In this document: positions 48,871 to 59,726 of the stretch, one piece after another
How positions within the stretch are numbered: the stretch's first letter is position 1
Layout of the letters: each line of letters opens with the position of its first letter
Origin: Tragulus kanchil
Taxonomy: Eukaryota; Chordata; Mammalia; Artiodactyla; Tragulidae
Length of the DNA stretch: 64,000 bases
Direction: 5' to 3'
Assembly: GCA_022376925.1 (NCBI GenBank)
Contig: JAIOJX010000028.1
Coordinates: forward strand, 69,653,001 to 69,717,000
Made by a program: the position numbers and the translations under genes
The notes under the pieces: generated by a model
The model's input: the letters and a program-made list of their open reading frames with translations, nothing else
Database searches by the model: none
What the model was told of the DNA's origin: nothing

Positions 48871-51330
48871 TATGCTATTTAAAATTATTTCTGCTTTTTT
48901 TGTTCAGAGCTTAAATCATTTCCCTTTGTTACCTTTCCCTGGAATTTTATACTTACATACTACCTATCCTCATACTCTCTTCTTATAATATTTCAAGTAA
49001 GTATACTTTCTTCTCATTATGATTAATCAACCCTTATTAAAGAACAAATGATCTTCGTATTGCAAAATATGAAGGTCATTTCTCTGTTTTTTCCTACTCC
49101 TTACCTCTACACTATTTGGCCTGGCTATTCATTCCATTCTTATTAACACTCTTCCCTGGCCATTGGGAATCCCAGGCTCCAAGTTGACTGGTCTGTAACT
49201 TCCCTCCTCATGACTCCCTCTTTCCTCTGGAACCTCTGAATGTGGTTGTCTGAGATTTCTTTATGTTCTTTATCTACAAACTGTCTTTAAGACATCCCAT
49301 TTAGTCTCTTGAATTTAAAACACTATAAATAATCTGATAAAGGCTAATTATTGCCCAAATGATTTCCACATCCTTAACTTTTATTTCCCATGTCTAGACA
49401 ATGCATATACAACTTCACAAATCACCTAAAGTTCACATGCCAAAATCAGAAAATTTTACTGCTGTGCATGACCCCTACACACACACACACACACATGCCC
49501 ACACAGTCTCTTGCTGTTCCATCAGTTTTCCTACAATAATCTCTATCCCTCAACCAACCAGGCACTCAAGAAAAAACATGATATACTTTTGATTGCCCTC
49601 TTTCCTGACAAACATAACTAAATCAGTTAGGTCTGTTACATTATCATAAGCTTGGTATACATATTAAGCTATAATAAATATTTGTAATATTATGCATAGT
49701 AATGTGGAGAAATGAACAATACAAACAATAAAGCTCAACTTAAAGAGATACATCTAAACAATGTTTTAATATATAATAGAGTACAGGAGTTATACACTTA
49801 ACTATGTATTGACTATCTTATATCCTCCCTCCCTCCAAAAAGAAAGGACTCTATTTTTTGAAGAGAGATTTTTGTAGGAGTCTAAAGCACATATTGACTA
49901 AGAAGATAGATTATGACATAGAATAAGGCCAACTACATGGATTTTTATTATTATTTAAAGATAATAAAAATAAGTGCATTCCTACATTTTGGCTGGTTTT
50001 AGAAATTTATAAAAACCCATGTTAAATGCATTGCTTATCAACACTTTAATGTTGAAAATATTTTCAAAATTTAAAAAAAAGTAAGTATACTTTCTTCTCA
50101 TTATGATTAATCAACCCTTATTAAAGAACAAATGATCTTCGTATTGCAAAATATGAAGGTCATTTCTCTGTTTTTTCCTACTCCTTACCTCTACACTATT
50201 TGGCCTGGCTATTCATTCCATTCTTATTAACACTCTTCCCTGGCCATTGGGAATCCCAGGCTCCAAGTTGACTGGTCTGTAACTTCCCTCCTCATGACTC
50301 CCTCTTTCCTCTGGAACCTCTGAATGTGGTTGTCTGAGATTTCTTTATGTTCTTTATCTACAAACTGTCTTTAAGACATCCCATTTAGTCTCTTGAATTT
50401 AAAACACTATAAATAATCTGATAAAGGCTAATTATTGCCCAAATGATTTCCACATCCTTAACTTTTATTTCCCATGTCTAGACAATGCATATACAACTTC
50501 ACAAATCACCTAAAGTTCACATGCCAAAATCAGAAAATTTTACTGCTGTGCATGACCCCTACACACACACACACACACATGCCCACACAGTCTCTTGCTG
50601 TTCCATCAGTTTTCCTACAATAATCTCTATCCCTCAACCAACCAGGCACTCAAGAAAAAACATGATATACTTTTGATTGCCCTCTTTCCTGACAAACATA
50701 ACTAAATCAGTTAGGTCTGTTACATTATCATAAGCTTGGTATACATATTAAGCTATAATAAATATTTGTAATATTATGCATAGTAATGTGGAGAAATGAA
50801 CAATACAAACAATAAAGCTCAACTTAAAGAGATACATCTAAACAATGTTTTAATATATAATAGAGTACAGGAGTTATACACTTAACTATGTATTGACTAT
50901 CTTATATCCTCCCTCCCTCCAAAAAGAAAGGACTCTATTTTTTGAAGAGAGATTTTTGTAGGAGTCTAAAGCACATATTGACTAAGAAGATAGATTATGA
51001 CATAGAATAAGGCCAACTACATGGATTTTTATTATTATTTAAAGATAATAAAAATAAGTGCATTCCTACATTTTGGCTGGTTTTAGAAATTTATAAAAAC
51101 CCATGTTAAATGCATTGCTTATCAACACTTTAATGTTGAAAATATTTTCAAAATTTAAGGCAACACTATGAGATAAAAATCTGATGATAACAAAATAGCA
51201 ATCTTAATCTTATATGAGTTAAAGGTGTGATTTTATCTATTGAAGGTGCACATACTTCATAGATAAAATTTTCAGTAGTTTGAATATAAACAACTTTCAG
51301 AGAACTTGTATTTCTTTAGTATTGATTTTA
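48871..51330. other. AT-rich single-copy DNA
   Basis: Contains an (AC)n microsatellite at 49477-49494, repeated at 50561-50578, and chance frames of 63 codons across it. No repeat family or gene that I can support. Confidence 0.45.
48995..51158 (+). repeat. Local tandem duplication 16 (48995-50074 / 50079-51158)
   Basis: Offset 1084 with no net indel. The junction is a short A run (50075-50078). Confidence 0.97.
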
Positions 51331-51339
51331 TTAGTTTTT

Positions 51340-51607
51340 TTCATTAAATTTTAGTTTTTTGCCTCTAAGTCATCGTGTATTTTTTATCCATCTTTATTCT
51401 TTGGCATGTGTGGGCCTCTCACAGTGGTCTCTCTTGTTGCAGAGCACTGGCTCTGGATGCATGCACACCATAGCACTGACTTGTAAATGGAAACACCAGT
51501 CCAGCTGTTTCCCAGAATAAGGGATCCTCCCAGGCCAGGGATTGAACTGGTGCTCCTTGTATTGCAAGGCAGACTCTTTATCCAATGGACCACCACGGAA
51601 GCCCATA
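51340..51607 (-). mobile_element. CHR-type tRNA-derived SINE, diverged
   Basis: Minus strand: 'ttatccatctttattctttg', 'gcagagcactggctctggat', 'aggccagggattgaactggt', 'ccaatggaccaccacggaag'. Target-site duplication attagttttt at 51330-51339 and 51608-51617. More diverged than the 45041 copy. Confidence 0.9.
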
Positions 51608-51662
51608 ATTAGTTTTTATATACAAAATATGGAAAATAATAATGATTTATCATGTGTATTTT

Positions 51663-51884
51663 GTTGTTGTTTAGTTGCCAAGTTGTGTCCAACTCTTTGG
51701 ACACAAGAGTTGTGACCCCATGGACTTCAGCCTGCCAGGCTCTGCAGTCCATGGGATTTTCTAGGCAAGAATACTGGAGTCGGTTGCTATTTACTTCTCC
51801 AGGGGATCTTTCCAAAACTGGGATGAAACCAGGCCTCCTGCATTGGCAGGTGCATTCTTTACTGCTCAGCCACTAGAGAAGCCA
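51663..51884 (-). mobile_element. Bov-tA SINE with an internal fold-back insertion
   Basis: Minus strand: 'agttgtgtccaactctttgg', 'gtccatgggattttctaggc', 'aagaatactggagtcggttg', 'gcctcctgcattggcaggtg'. Compared with the element at 24939, about 13 extra bases after 'gtgtccaactcttt' create a perfect 8-base stem at 51685-51692 / 51697-51704. Confidence 0.92.
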
Positions 51885-51959
51885 CATGCTAATTTTACTT
51901 AAGCTATGATGATGGCTTAATTGGGTTATGACATTGTATGTGCAAGTACAATCAGAAAC

Positions 51960-52185
51960 TGGGCTTCCCAGGTGGTGCTACTGGTAAAAAAATCTATCTG
52001 TCAACACAGGAGATGTAAGCGATGCAGGTTCAGTCCCTGAGTCAGGAAGATCCCCTGAATAAGGAAATGACAGCACGCTCCAGTATTTTTGCCTGGAGAA
52101 TCCCATGGACAGAGAAGCCTCATGGGCTACAGGTCATAGTGTAGTGAAGAATCCTACATGACTGAAATGACTTAGCATGCACCTC
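51960..52185 (+). mobile_element. Bov-tA SINE
   Basis: 'gggcttcccaggtggtgcta', 'ggttcagtccctgagtcagg', 'cctggagaatcccatggaca', then 'catgactgaaatgacttagc'. Confidence 0.92.
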
Positions 52186-52264
52186 AAGTACAACAGAACT
52201 AAGTGACTACAAATAGATGTTTTAAATTGTACTCGTTTTATTTAGGAGTAGTTTACCATTAAAA

Positions 52265-52485
52265 TGGGCTTTTTAAGTGGCTCGGGGGCAAGGAATCTGC
52301 CTGTAATGCAGGAGAGGTGGAGATGTGAGTTTGATTCCCAGGTTGGGAAGATCCCCCGGAAGAGGAAATGGCAAGCCACTCCAGTATTCTTTACTAGAAA
52401 ATTCCATGAAGACAGAGGAGCTTGGCGGGCTATGCTCTCTAGAGTCACAAAGAATCAGATATGACTGAGGGACTAAATAATAGCA
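52265..52485 (+). mobile_element. Bov-tA SINE
   Basis: 'gcaaggaatctgcctgtaat', 'gagtttgattcccaggttgg', 'ggcaagccactccagtattc', 'atatgactgagggactaaat'. Third Bov-tA within about 800 bases. Confidence 0.92.
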
Positions 52486-53256
52486 AAAAATATTGAAATA
52501 ATTTATTATAATTTCCAATTTCATTTTAAATTTAAAGCAAATATTTTGTGAATATATGTATATATGGATTTTTTAAAATAAATATAACTTTATATGGTCA
52601 GAGCAATAGCACATATACTAGCACACTTTTTTTAACATATGTAGCTGTACTGAGGTAAATTAACACTAATTTTCTAGTATCCTGAAACTCTAGGATATGG
52701 TATAAGTCATAACAAACTCACAGCTATTCAAACATTGTTTAAAAATCTGTTCATCATTTGAAGAATACTTAAAAGTTATGCTAAATTCAAACTAAAAATA
52801 TCTTGGAATCAGTGTGGATTTTAATTTATTAATTTGAATTGTGATAAAAGCATTTATTGACATGAGTTACCAAGTATTTTCAATAAACCAATTGGTATAA
52901 TGAGCTATTTCTACAGAAGACCATAGGTGATGTTTGAGTATTACTTTGCACAATTGTTTTTATTTAAAACTTATGGATTAATGTTCCTATAGAAAGCTGC
53001 CCAATTATATTTTACTTTCTATATTGAGATTGCAATGAAAATTGTTAGCTTTTTATTAATTTCTTAAAGATTTTCTTTCCTGTTAAACAAGACGATTTTT
53101 TAAGAAAAAATAATATATTTTGAAATATTTCTAGCTTAAAATAGAACCTACCTAATTGAAATACAGTATTATTACTTTTTATGATATTTATCTGTACCAC
53201 ATGAAACTATTTTATCTTGACATCATGAGGGACAAATGACAAACTTTTGCTTTTAA
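52486..53256. other. AT-rich single-copy DNA
   Basis: No supported feature. A 13-base match to the U6 snRNA start near 52610 was considered and rejected. Confidence 0.45.
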
Positions 53257-53268
53257 CCAAATAAGGTT

Positions 53269-54486
53269 GTTGTTTTTTTTAAATTCTTTATTTTAAAGAT
53301 TTTACAGAATTTTGTTGTTCACCAACATGTATGTTCCCAGATCATTCATATGTATATCCCTGGACCCTCCCCCCACCCCGTTCCCCCATCCCATCCCTCC
53401 AGACCATCGCCCCAAGTGGTTGTAGGTACTCATTCCCCTAGCACAATGACAATAGCTATCTTTTCCACACATGACAGTATAGGTTTCCATGTTACTCCCT
53501 CCATGCCTCCCTCCCACTGTTCGGTCTCCACAATGTCTTTATGTCTATTCTCTGTTTTTTCATGAGTTCACTGCATGTGTTATCATGATCATCTTACTAG
53601 ATGTCATATATATGAGTTAGTATACTATACTTGTCTTTCTCTTTTTGACTTACTTCACTTTTTATGGTAGGTTCTAGAGCCAGCCACCTCATTAGGACTG
53701 AGTCTTCTGCATTTCTTTTAACAGCTGAGTAGTATTCCATTGTATATATGTACCAGAGCTTCTGTATCCATTCATCCGTCGATGGACATCTAGGTTGCTT
53801 CCATGTTTTGGCTATTGTATAGAGAGCTGCAATGAACATTGGGGTACAGGTGCCTCTTTCAGTTTTGATTTCATCAGGATACAAGCCTAATAGTGGGATT
53901 GCTGGGTCATAGGGTGCTTCTATTTTAGTGTTTTAAGGAATCTCCATATTGTCTTCCATAGAGGTTGTATCAATTTACATTCCCACCAGCAATGCAAGAG
54001 GGTTCCCTTTTCTCCGCACCCTCTCCAGCATTTGTTGTCTGTCGATTTGTTGATGATGGCCATTCTGACGGGTGTGAGGTGGTATCTGCATTTCTCTAAT
54101 AGTAAGCGAGGTTGACAATCATTTCATGTGCTTTCGGGCCATCTGTATGTCCTCTTTGGAGAGGCGTCTGTTTAGGTTCTTTTCCCATTTTTTGATTGGG
54201 TTGTTCATTTTTCCTGTGCTGAGTTGTCTGAGTTGCTTGTAGATTTTGGAAATTAATTCTTTGTCTGTTCTTTCATTTGCTATGATTATCTCTCACTCTG
54301 TGGGGTGTCTGTTCAGCTTTTTTGTAATTTCTTTTGCTGTACAAAAGCTTTTAAGTTTCATGAGGTCCCACATGTTCACTTTTCTTTTCAGTTCCACTAT
54401 TCTATTAGGTGGGTCAGAGAAGATCTTGCTTTGATTTATGCCCTTGAGGGTTTTGCATATATTCTCCTCTAAGAGTTTGATGGTTT
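53269..54486 (-). mobile_element. 5'-truncated L1 insertion with target-site duplication
   Basis: Read on the minus strand it starts in ORF2 C-terminal coding sequence and ends in the 3' UTR and A tail (complement 53271-53295). The frame at 53597-53884 has the typical L1 ORF2 end (WYIYTMEYYSAVKRN). It is flanked by ccaaataaggtt at 53257-53268 and 54487-54498. The 3' UTR holds a G-rich tract (C-rich on plus, 53365-53402). ORF2 is broken into short frames, so it is inactive. Confidence 0.94.
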
Positions 54487-55787
54487 CCAAATAAGGTTTT
54501 TGATTACATATTTTAATTAGAAAAGTTCGTTGTCCTTAAATTTTCATATACTCTGCATTTGAAATACAAATGTCTATTTTACTATTGTGGAAATTTAGTT
54601 TGGTATAAAGATTTCCGGTTAAATTTTCATGATGACTTCATTGAAATGCTACCATTTTTTTATACTTCCCTCCATGCCTCCCTCCCACTGTTCGGTCTCC
54701 ACAATGTCTTTATGTCTATTCTCTGTTTTTTCATGAGTTCACTGCATGTGTTATCATGATCATCTTACTAGATGTCATATATATGAGTTAGTATACTATA
54801 CTTGTCTTTCTCTTTTTGACTTACTTCACTTTTTATGGTAGGTTCTAGAGCCAGCCACCTCATTAGGACTGAGTCTTCTGCATTTCTTTTAACAGCTGAG
54901 TAGTATTCCATTGTATATATGTACCAGAGCTTCTGTATCCATTCATCCGTCGATGGACATCTAGGTTGCTTCCATGTTTTGGCTATTGTATAGAGAGCTG
55001 CAATGAACATTGGGGTACAGGTGCCTCTTTCAGTTTTGATTTCATCAGGATACAAGCCTAATAGTGGGATTGCTGGGTCATAGGGTGCTTCTATTTTAGT
55101 GTTTTAAGGAATCTCCATATTGTCTTCCATAGAGGTTGTATCAATTTACATTCCCACCAGCAATGCAAGAGGGTTCCCTTTTCTCCGCACCCTCTCCAGC
55201 ATTTGTTGTCTGTCGATTTGTTGATGATGGCCATTCTGACGGGTGTGAGGTGGTATCTGCATTTCTCTAATAGTAAGCGAGGTTGACAATCATTTCATGT
55301 GCTTTCGGGCCATCTGTATGTCCTCTTTGGAGAGGCGTCTGTTTAGGTTCTTTTCCCATTTTTTGATTGGGTTGTTCATTTTTCCTGTGCTGAGTTGTCT
55401 GAGTTGCTTGTAGATTTTGGAAATTAATTCTTTGTCTGTTCTTTCATTTGCTATGATTATCTCTCACTCTGTGGGGTGTCTGTTCAGCTTTTTTGTAATT
55501 TCTTTTGCTGTACAAAAGCTTTTAAGTTTCATGAGGTCCCACATGTTCACTTTTCTTTTCAGTTCCACTATTCTATTAGGTGGGTCAGAGAAGATCTTGC
55601 TTTGATTTATGCCCTTGAGGGTTTTGCATATATTCTCCTCTAAGAGTTTGATGGTTTCCAAATAAGGTTTTTGATTACATATTTTAATTAGAAAAGTTCG
55701 TTGTCCTTAAATTTTCATATACTCTGCATTTGAAATACAAATGTCTATTTTACTATTGTGGAAATTTAGTTTGGTATAAAGATTTCC
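53496..55787 (+). repeat. Local tandem duplication 17 (53496-54616 / 54667-55787)
   Basis: Offset 1171 with no net indel. It copies most of the L1 insertion plus its 5' flank and target-site duplication. Filler of 50 bases (54617-54666) could not be placed. Confidence 0.97.
54667..55657 (-). mobile_element. L1 insertion, duplicate of 53496-54486
   Basis: Same truncated L1 without the end of its 3' UTR and A tail, which shows that it is not a second retrotransposition event. Confidence 0.93.
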
Positions 55788-56625
55788 TAAAAAGTGTTAC
55801 ATTCCAAGTAGTAGTAATCATTTGATGATTCTGTCCTGTGGTTTCTCAAAGCTATTTGAAGTCTCACTAAATATTATTAAAACTAAAGTATGTCAAGCTG
55901 GGAATACTGGATTTAACTGATACAAAAATTGTGGTCCAGTTAAACTATCAAAGCTCTATCAGAAAACTGGGAAATTAGAAACAGACAAAACAAATAGAAA
56001 CACTACAAAACCAAACAAGAACAAATTGTTCACTATTCACACAGTCTATGTAGCTAGTTCTGATAAAACTTTCCTTAATATTTGAAAGGATCAGTCTATT
56101 TTAGAAAAAAATCAAAACAAAAAAAATTTTGCAGACTGAGTTTAAACAAAACTACCTCCCAAAGATAATACGTAGATGTAATAGTTTTGATAAAAATAAA
56201 ATAATGTGGAATTTTTATAAATCAGAAGACTATCAGAAAAACATTATTTTCAATATACACTATGGAAAGGTAAACATAAATCTTTTTAAATGAATCTTCC
56301 CCTCCACTTCTGAATCACTTAGTTTCCAAGGATTTCTTGCACATATGTTGAGTGTTTACTATGTTCAAGAAAGAGCAACAAGCTCAAAGTAAATAGAAAT
56401 TTGATATGGGAGAGAAATGAGCAGAGAAAATATATGATAATATGTTGATAAAAATTCAAACTTAAAGAGAAGCTGTAGCAGTAATATAAAAAACTCATGA
56501 ATACTCTTTAAACATGTTCACTTATTATTTGTATTTGGCTCCGTTGGCTTGTCATCCAAATAGAGTATAGGTATATATATGGCATACGTAACTCCTATGG
56601 TTGGTTGAATCACATGTGGATCTTT
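55788..56625. other. AT-rich DNA, possibly ERV-flanking
   Basis: No gene or repeat recognised. It lies upstream of the ERV pol remnant. No LTR was identified. Confidence 0.4.
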
Positions 56626-58436
56626 AGAATTTGGGGAGAAAGTCTGGCCATCCTCTGGGGACAACTACCACTCTCCTTTTCAAAAAAAAACTTTCAGTTT
56701 CTGGCTTTTAGTACAGAACAAATGATTCATCACAGGCCACAAGTTATCAAGTAATCTAAGCTGTCCATCATAAATAGGGTGTATTCTGATGCAAGCACAA
56801 CAAAGATGGACATGCACAGCAGTACTTCATCATCAAATGCAAGTGGGATGTGTTAAGATAGGGATAGAGAAGTCCCTGAAGGTCCGAAAAAGTTACATGA
56901 GCAAGTGGCCCAAAATGCCCTTGGCACCCATTCCTGTCATATTGCATTTTCTCTCCCAGACTGTGCCTGTGGTCTCTAGGAAAGTTCTGTACAATCAGAC
57001 GACTGAGGAAAAGACAACTTGGGATGCTTGACAGACACTTCTATGTGATATGCAGGCAGCACCAGGCAGTGAAGAGCTGCAACACTAAAGCTCTCTCCTG
57101 TGATATCCCTGAAGGACAGTGATGAAGAGACCCACCCAGCACAGAGTTTCAAGTAGTGCAACTGGTTTTTCATTTTGAGAATTAACCCGATGTGCAACTG
57201 AATACGAATTTATGGTTTCCAGGCCAATGATCTGGCTTGATGGTCAGGGACTTGAAAGGAAAATAATTGGAAAGTTGATACAGAGGTTTTAAAAAGAGGA
57301 ATATGGAAATATTTGTCAAAATGGATCAAAAAAAGAATTTTTATAAATCAAGTGACTTTTTTCTATGGAAAGGTAAACATAAATCTTTTTAAATGAATCT
57401 TCCCTCCACTTCTGAATCACTTAGTTTCCAAGGATTTCTTGCACATATGTTGAGTGTTTACTATGTTCAAGAAAGAGCAACAAGCTCAAAGTAAATAGAA
57501 ATTTGATATGGGAGAGAAATGAGCAGAGAAAATATATGATAATATGTTGATAAAAATTCAAACTTAAAGAGAAGCTGTAGCAGTAATATAAAAAACTCAT
57601 GAATACTCTTTAAACATGTTCACTTATTATTTGTATTTGGCTCCGTTGGCTTGTCATCCAAATAGAGTATAGGTATATATATGGCATACGTAACTCCTAT
57701 GGTTGGTTGAATCACATGTGGATCTTTAGAATTTGGGGAGAAAGTCTGGCCATCCTCTGGGGACAACTACCACTCTCCTTTTCAAAAAAAAACTTTCAGT
57801 TTCTGGCTTTTAGTACAGAACAAATGATTCATCACAGGCCACAAGTTATCAAGTAATCTAAGCTGTCCATCATAAATAGGGTGTATTCTGATGCAAGCAC
57901 AACAAAGATGGACATGCACAGCAGTACTTCATCATCAAATGCAAGTGGGATGTGTTAAGATAGGGATAGAGAAGTCCCTGAAGGTCCGAAAAAGTTACAT
58001 GAGCAAGTGGCCCAAAATGCCCTTGGCACCCATTCCTGTCATATTGCATTTTCTCTCCCAGACTGTGCCTGTGGTCTCTAGGAAAGTTCTGTACAATCAG
58101 ACGACTGAGGAAAAGACAACTTGGGATGCTTGACAGACACTTCTATGTGATATGCAGGCAGCACCAGGCAGTGAAGAGCTGCAACACTAAAGCTCTCTCC
58201 TGTGATATCCCTGAAGGACAGTGATGAAGAGAAACCCACCCAGCACAGAGTTTCAAGTAGTGCAACTGGTTTTTCATTTTGAGAATTAACCCGATGTGCA
58301 ACTGAATACGAATTTATGGTTTCCAGGCCAATGATCTGGCTTGATGGTCAGGGACTTGAAAGGAAAATAATTGGAAAGTTGATACAGAGGTTTTAAAAAG
58401 AGGAATATGGAAATATTTGTCAAAATGGATCAAAAA
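56260..58436 (+). repeat. Local tandem duplication 18 (56260-57332 / 57363-58436)
   Basis: Offset 1102-1104. The filler 57333-57362 starts 'gaatttttataaatca', which is the sequence just before the first copy (56210-56225), followed by a deletion. So the second copy's left end is simply degraded. Confidence 0.97.
56625..57245 (+). pseudogene. ERV pol remnant, connection/RNase H part (duplicate)
   Basis: Redundant copy of the decayed class I endogenous retrovirus pol segment described at 57728-59090. It is not followed by the integrase because the junction intervenes. Stops and frameshifts throughout. Confidence 0.7.
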
Positions 58437-59090
58437 TTGTGAAGATATTTGTGCCCTGTGTCAATGTCTATCAGAGTGTGACCTCAGCAGCAGGGGGTCT
58501 TAATAATCAAGTAAACCGGGTGACCTATTCCGTGGCTATCAGTCTCTTTACTCAGTCCCTTCTGTTATTGTCCAATGGGCTTCTAAACAAAACAGTTAAG
58601 GTGAGAGGTGATGCATGGTATCAGGAACATTGACTTACATTCAACAAAGCTGGACTTCCATTCAACAAGGCTGACCACACCCAGTGCTGAGTGCCCAATC
58701 AGGCAGCAACAGAGAATAACACTGAGTACCTGTCATGACACCATTCCCCAGGGAGGTAAGCAGGTGATCAGATTTGCATGTTGAGCATACTGGATAACGG
58801 AGGAGGTACTTTTACTGGAATAGACATGTATTCTGGGTACAGATTTGCCTTCCCTACATGTACTGCTTCTGCCAAGACTTCTATTCATTCACTCATAGAA
58901 TACATTATCTATTGTCATAAAATTCCACAAAGAATTGCATCAGATCAAAGAACACACATCTCAGCAAAAGAAATGTGGCAACTGGCCCATGCAAGTGTGA
59001 TTCACTGGTCTTACCATGTTGCTCATCATCCTGAAGCAAGAACTTTCATGGCATGTTGGGATGGTCTTTTGAAATCTCAGGAATAACATT
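57728..59090 (+). pseudogene. Class I ERV pol remnant (RNase H and integrase)
   Basis: Translated pieces in shifting frames follow the order of a gammaretrovirus-like pol: connection domain (about 57750-57860), RNase H (about 57890-58420, with a T-D pair at about 58133-58138 and a stop soon after) and the integrase core. The clearest frame is 58778-59086 (102 codons): the first two catalytic aspartates appear as GID (residue 16) and ASD (residue 56), but the third catalytic position, 36 residues on, reads Ala. The N-terminal zinc-binding part is unrecognisable. No gag, env or LTR was seen. Old and inactive. Confidence 0.82.
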
Positions 59091-59384
59091 CCATGTAAAA
59101 ATGTAAACAACTTAAGAGTCTATATACAGGAGCCACTGGTCCATGTTATAGTTTCTGGCTGAGTTTCCAGTCTATTGGCTAGCCCAACAGAGTTTAGCCT
59201 AATAGTCTCTACCGTCACATCATAGGAGCCGTGTGTGTGTGTGCATGTGTGTGGGTGGGTGCAGCTGTTCCTGTACACTTATTAGGTTCTTGTGCACTAG
59301 AACTGCCCTGACTTTAAGCACATATAACAATTTCCCTTGCTATCTTGTTTAAAAACACTTAACCATTCTTGCTGCTTGAAAACA
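59091..59384. other. ERV 3' flank with (GT)n
   Basis: A GT-rich run lies at 59231-59252. The bases before it may be decayed pol, but I cannot support that. Confidence 0.4.
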
Positions 59385-59715
59385 TGCCAGGCCTGCTTGC
59401 ACCTTGAGACTTTGCTCTTGCTGTTTCTTCTACTAGTAACTCTGTTCCACAAACATGTGCATAGCGCATATCCTTACCCTCCTACAGGGGTCATTAAAAG
59501 ATTATCTTCTCCTTAAGACTTCTTGCTTTATCTTTTTATTAACACTATGTCTATTTAATTATCATAAAAATTTCTAATTTTTCTCATTTATTATGCATCT
59601 CTCTCATTAGAATATAATCAGGGGTCTTTGTCTCTTTTGTTGTTTTGTATCTCCCAAGAGCCTTGAAGGGTACTTAATATGAAGAAATTCATTAAGAATC
59701 TTGATTAAATTTTAC
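59385..59715 (+). mobile_element. L2 LINE 3' end
   Basis: Good order match: 'gcctgcttgcaccttgagac', 'tgctcttgctgtttcttcta', 'cattagaatataatcagggg' and 'tttgtctcttttgttg'. The terminal poly-repeat end is lost. Confidence 0.78.
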
Positions 59716-59726
59716 ATTTATACAGT

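Noticed and set aside
49401..49592. 63-codon frame with a His/Thr repeat
   Set aside because: The repeat is an (AC)n microsatellite being translated.
52598..52625. Possible U6 snRNA pseudogene
   Set aside because: Only a 13-base match (agcacatatacta) is present; the following U6 sequence is absent.
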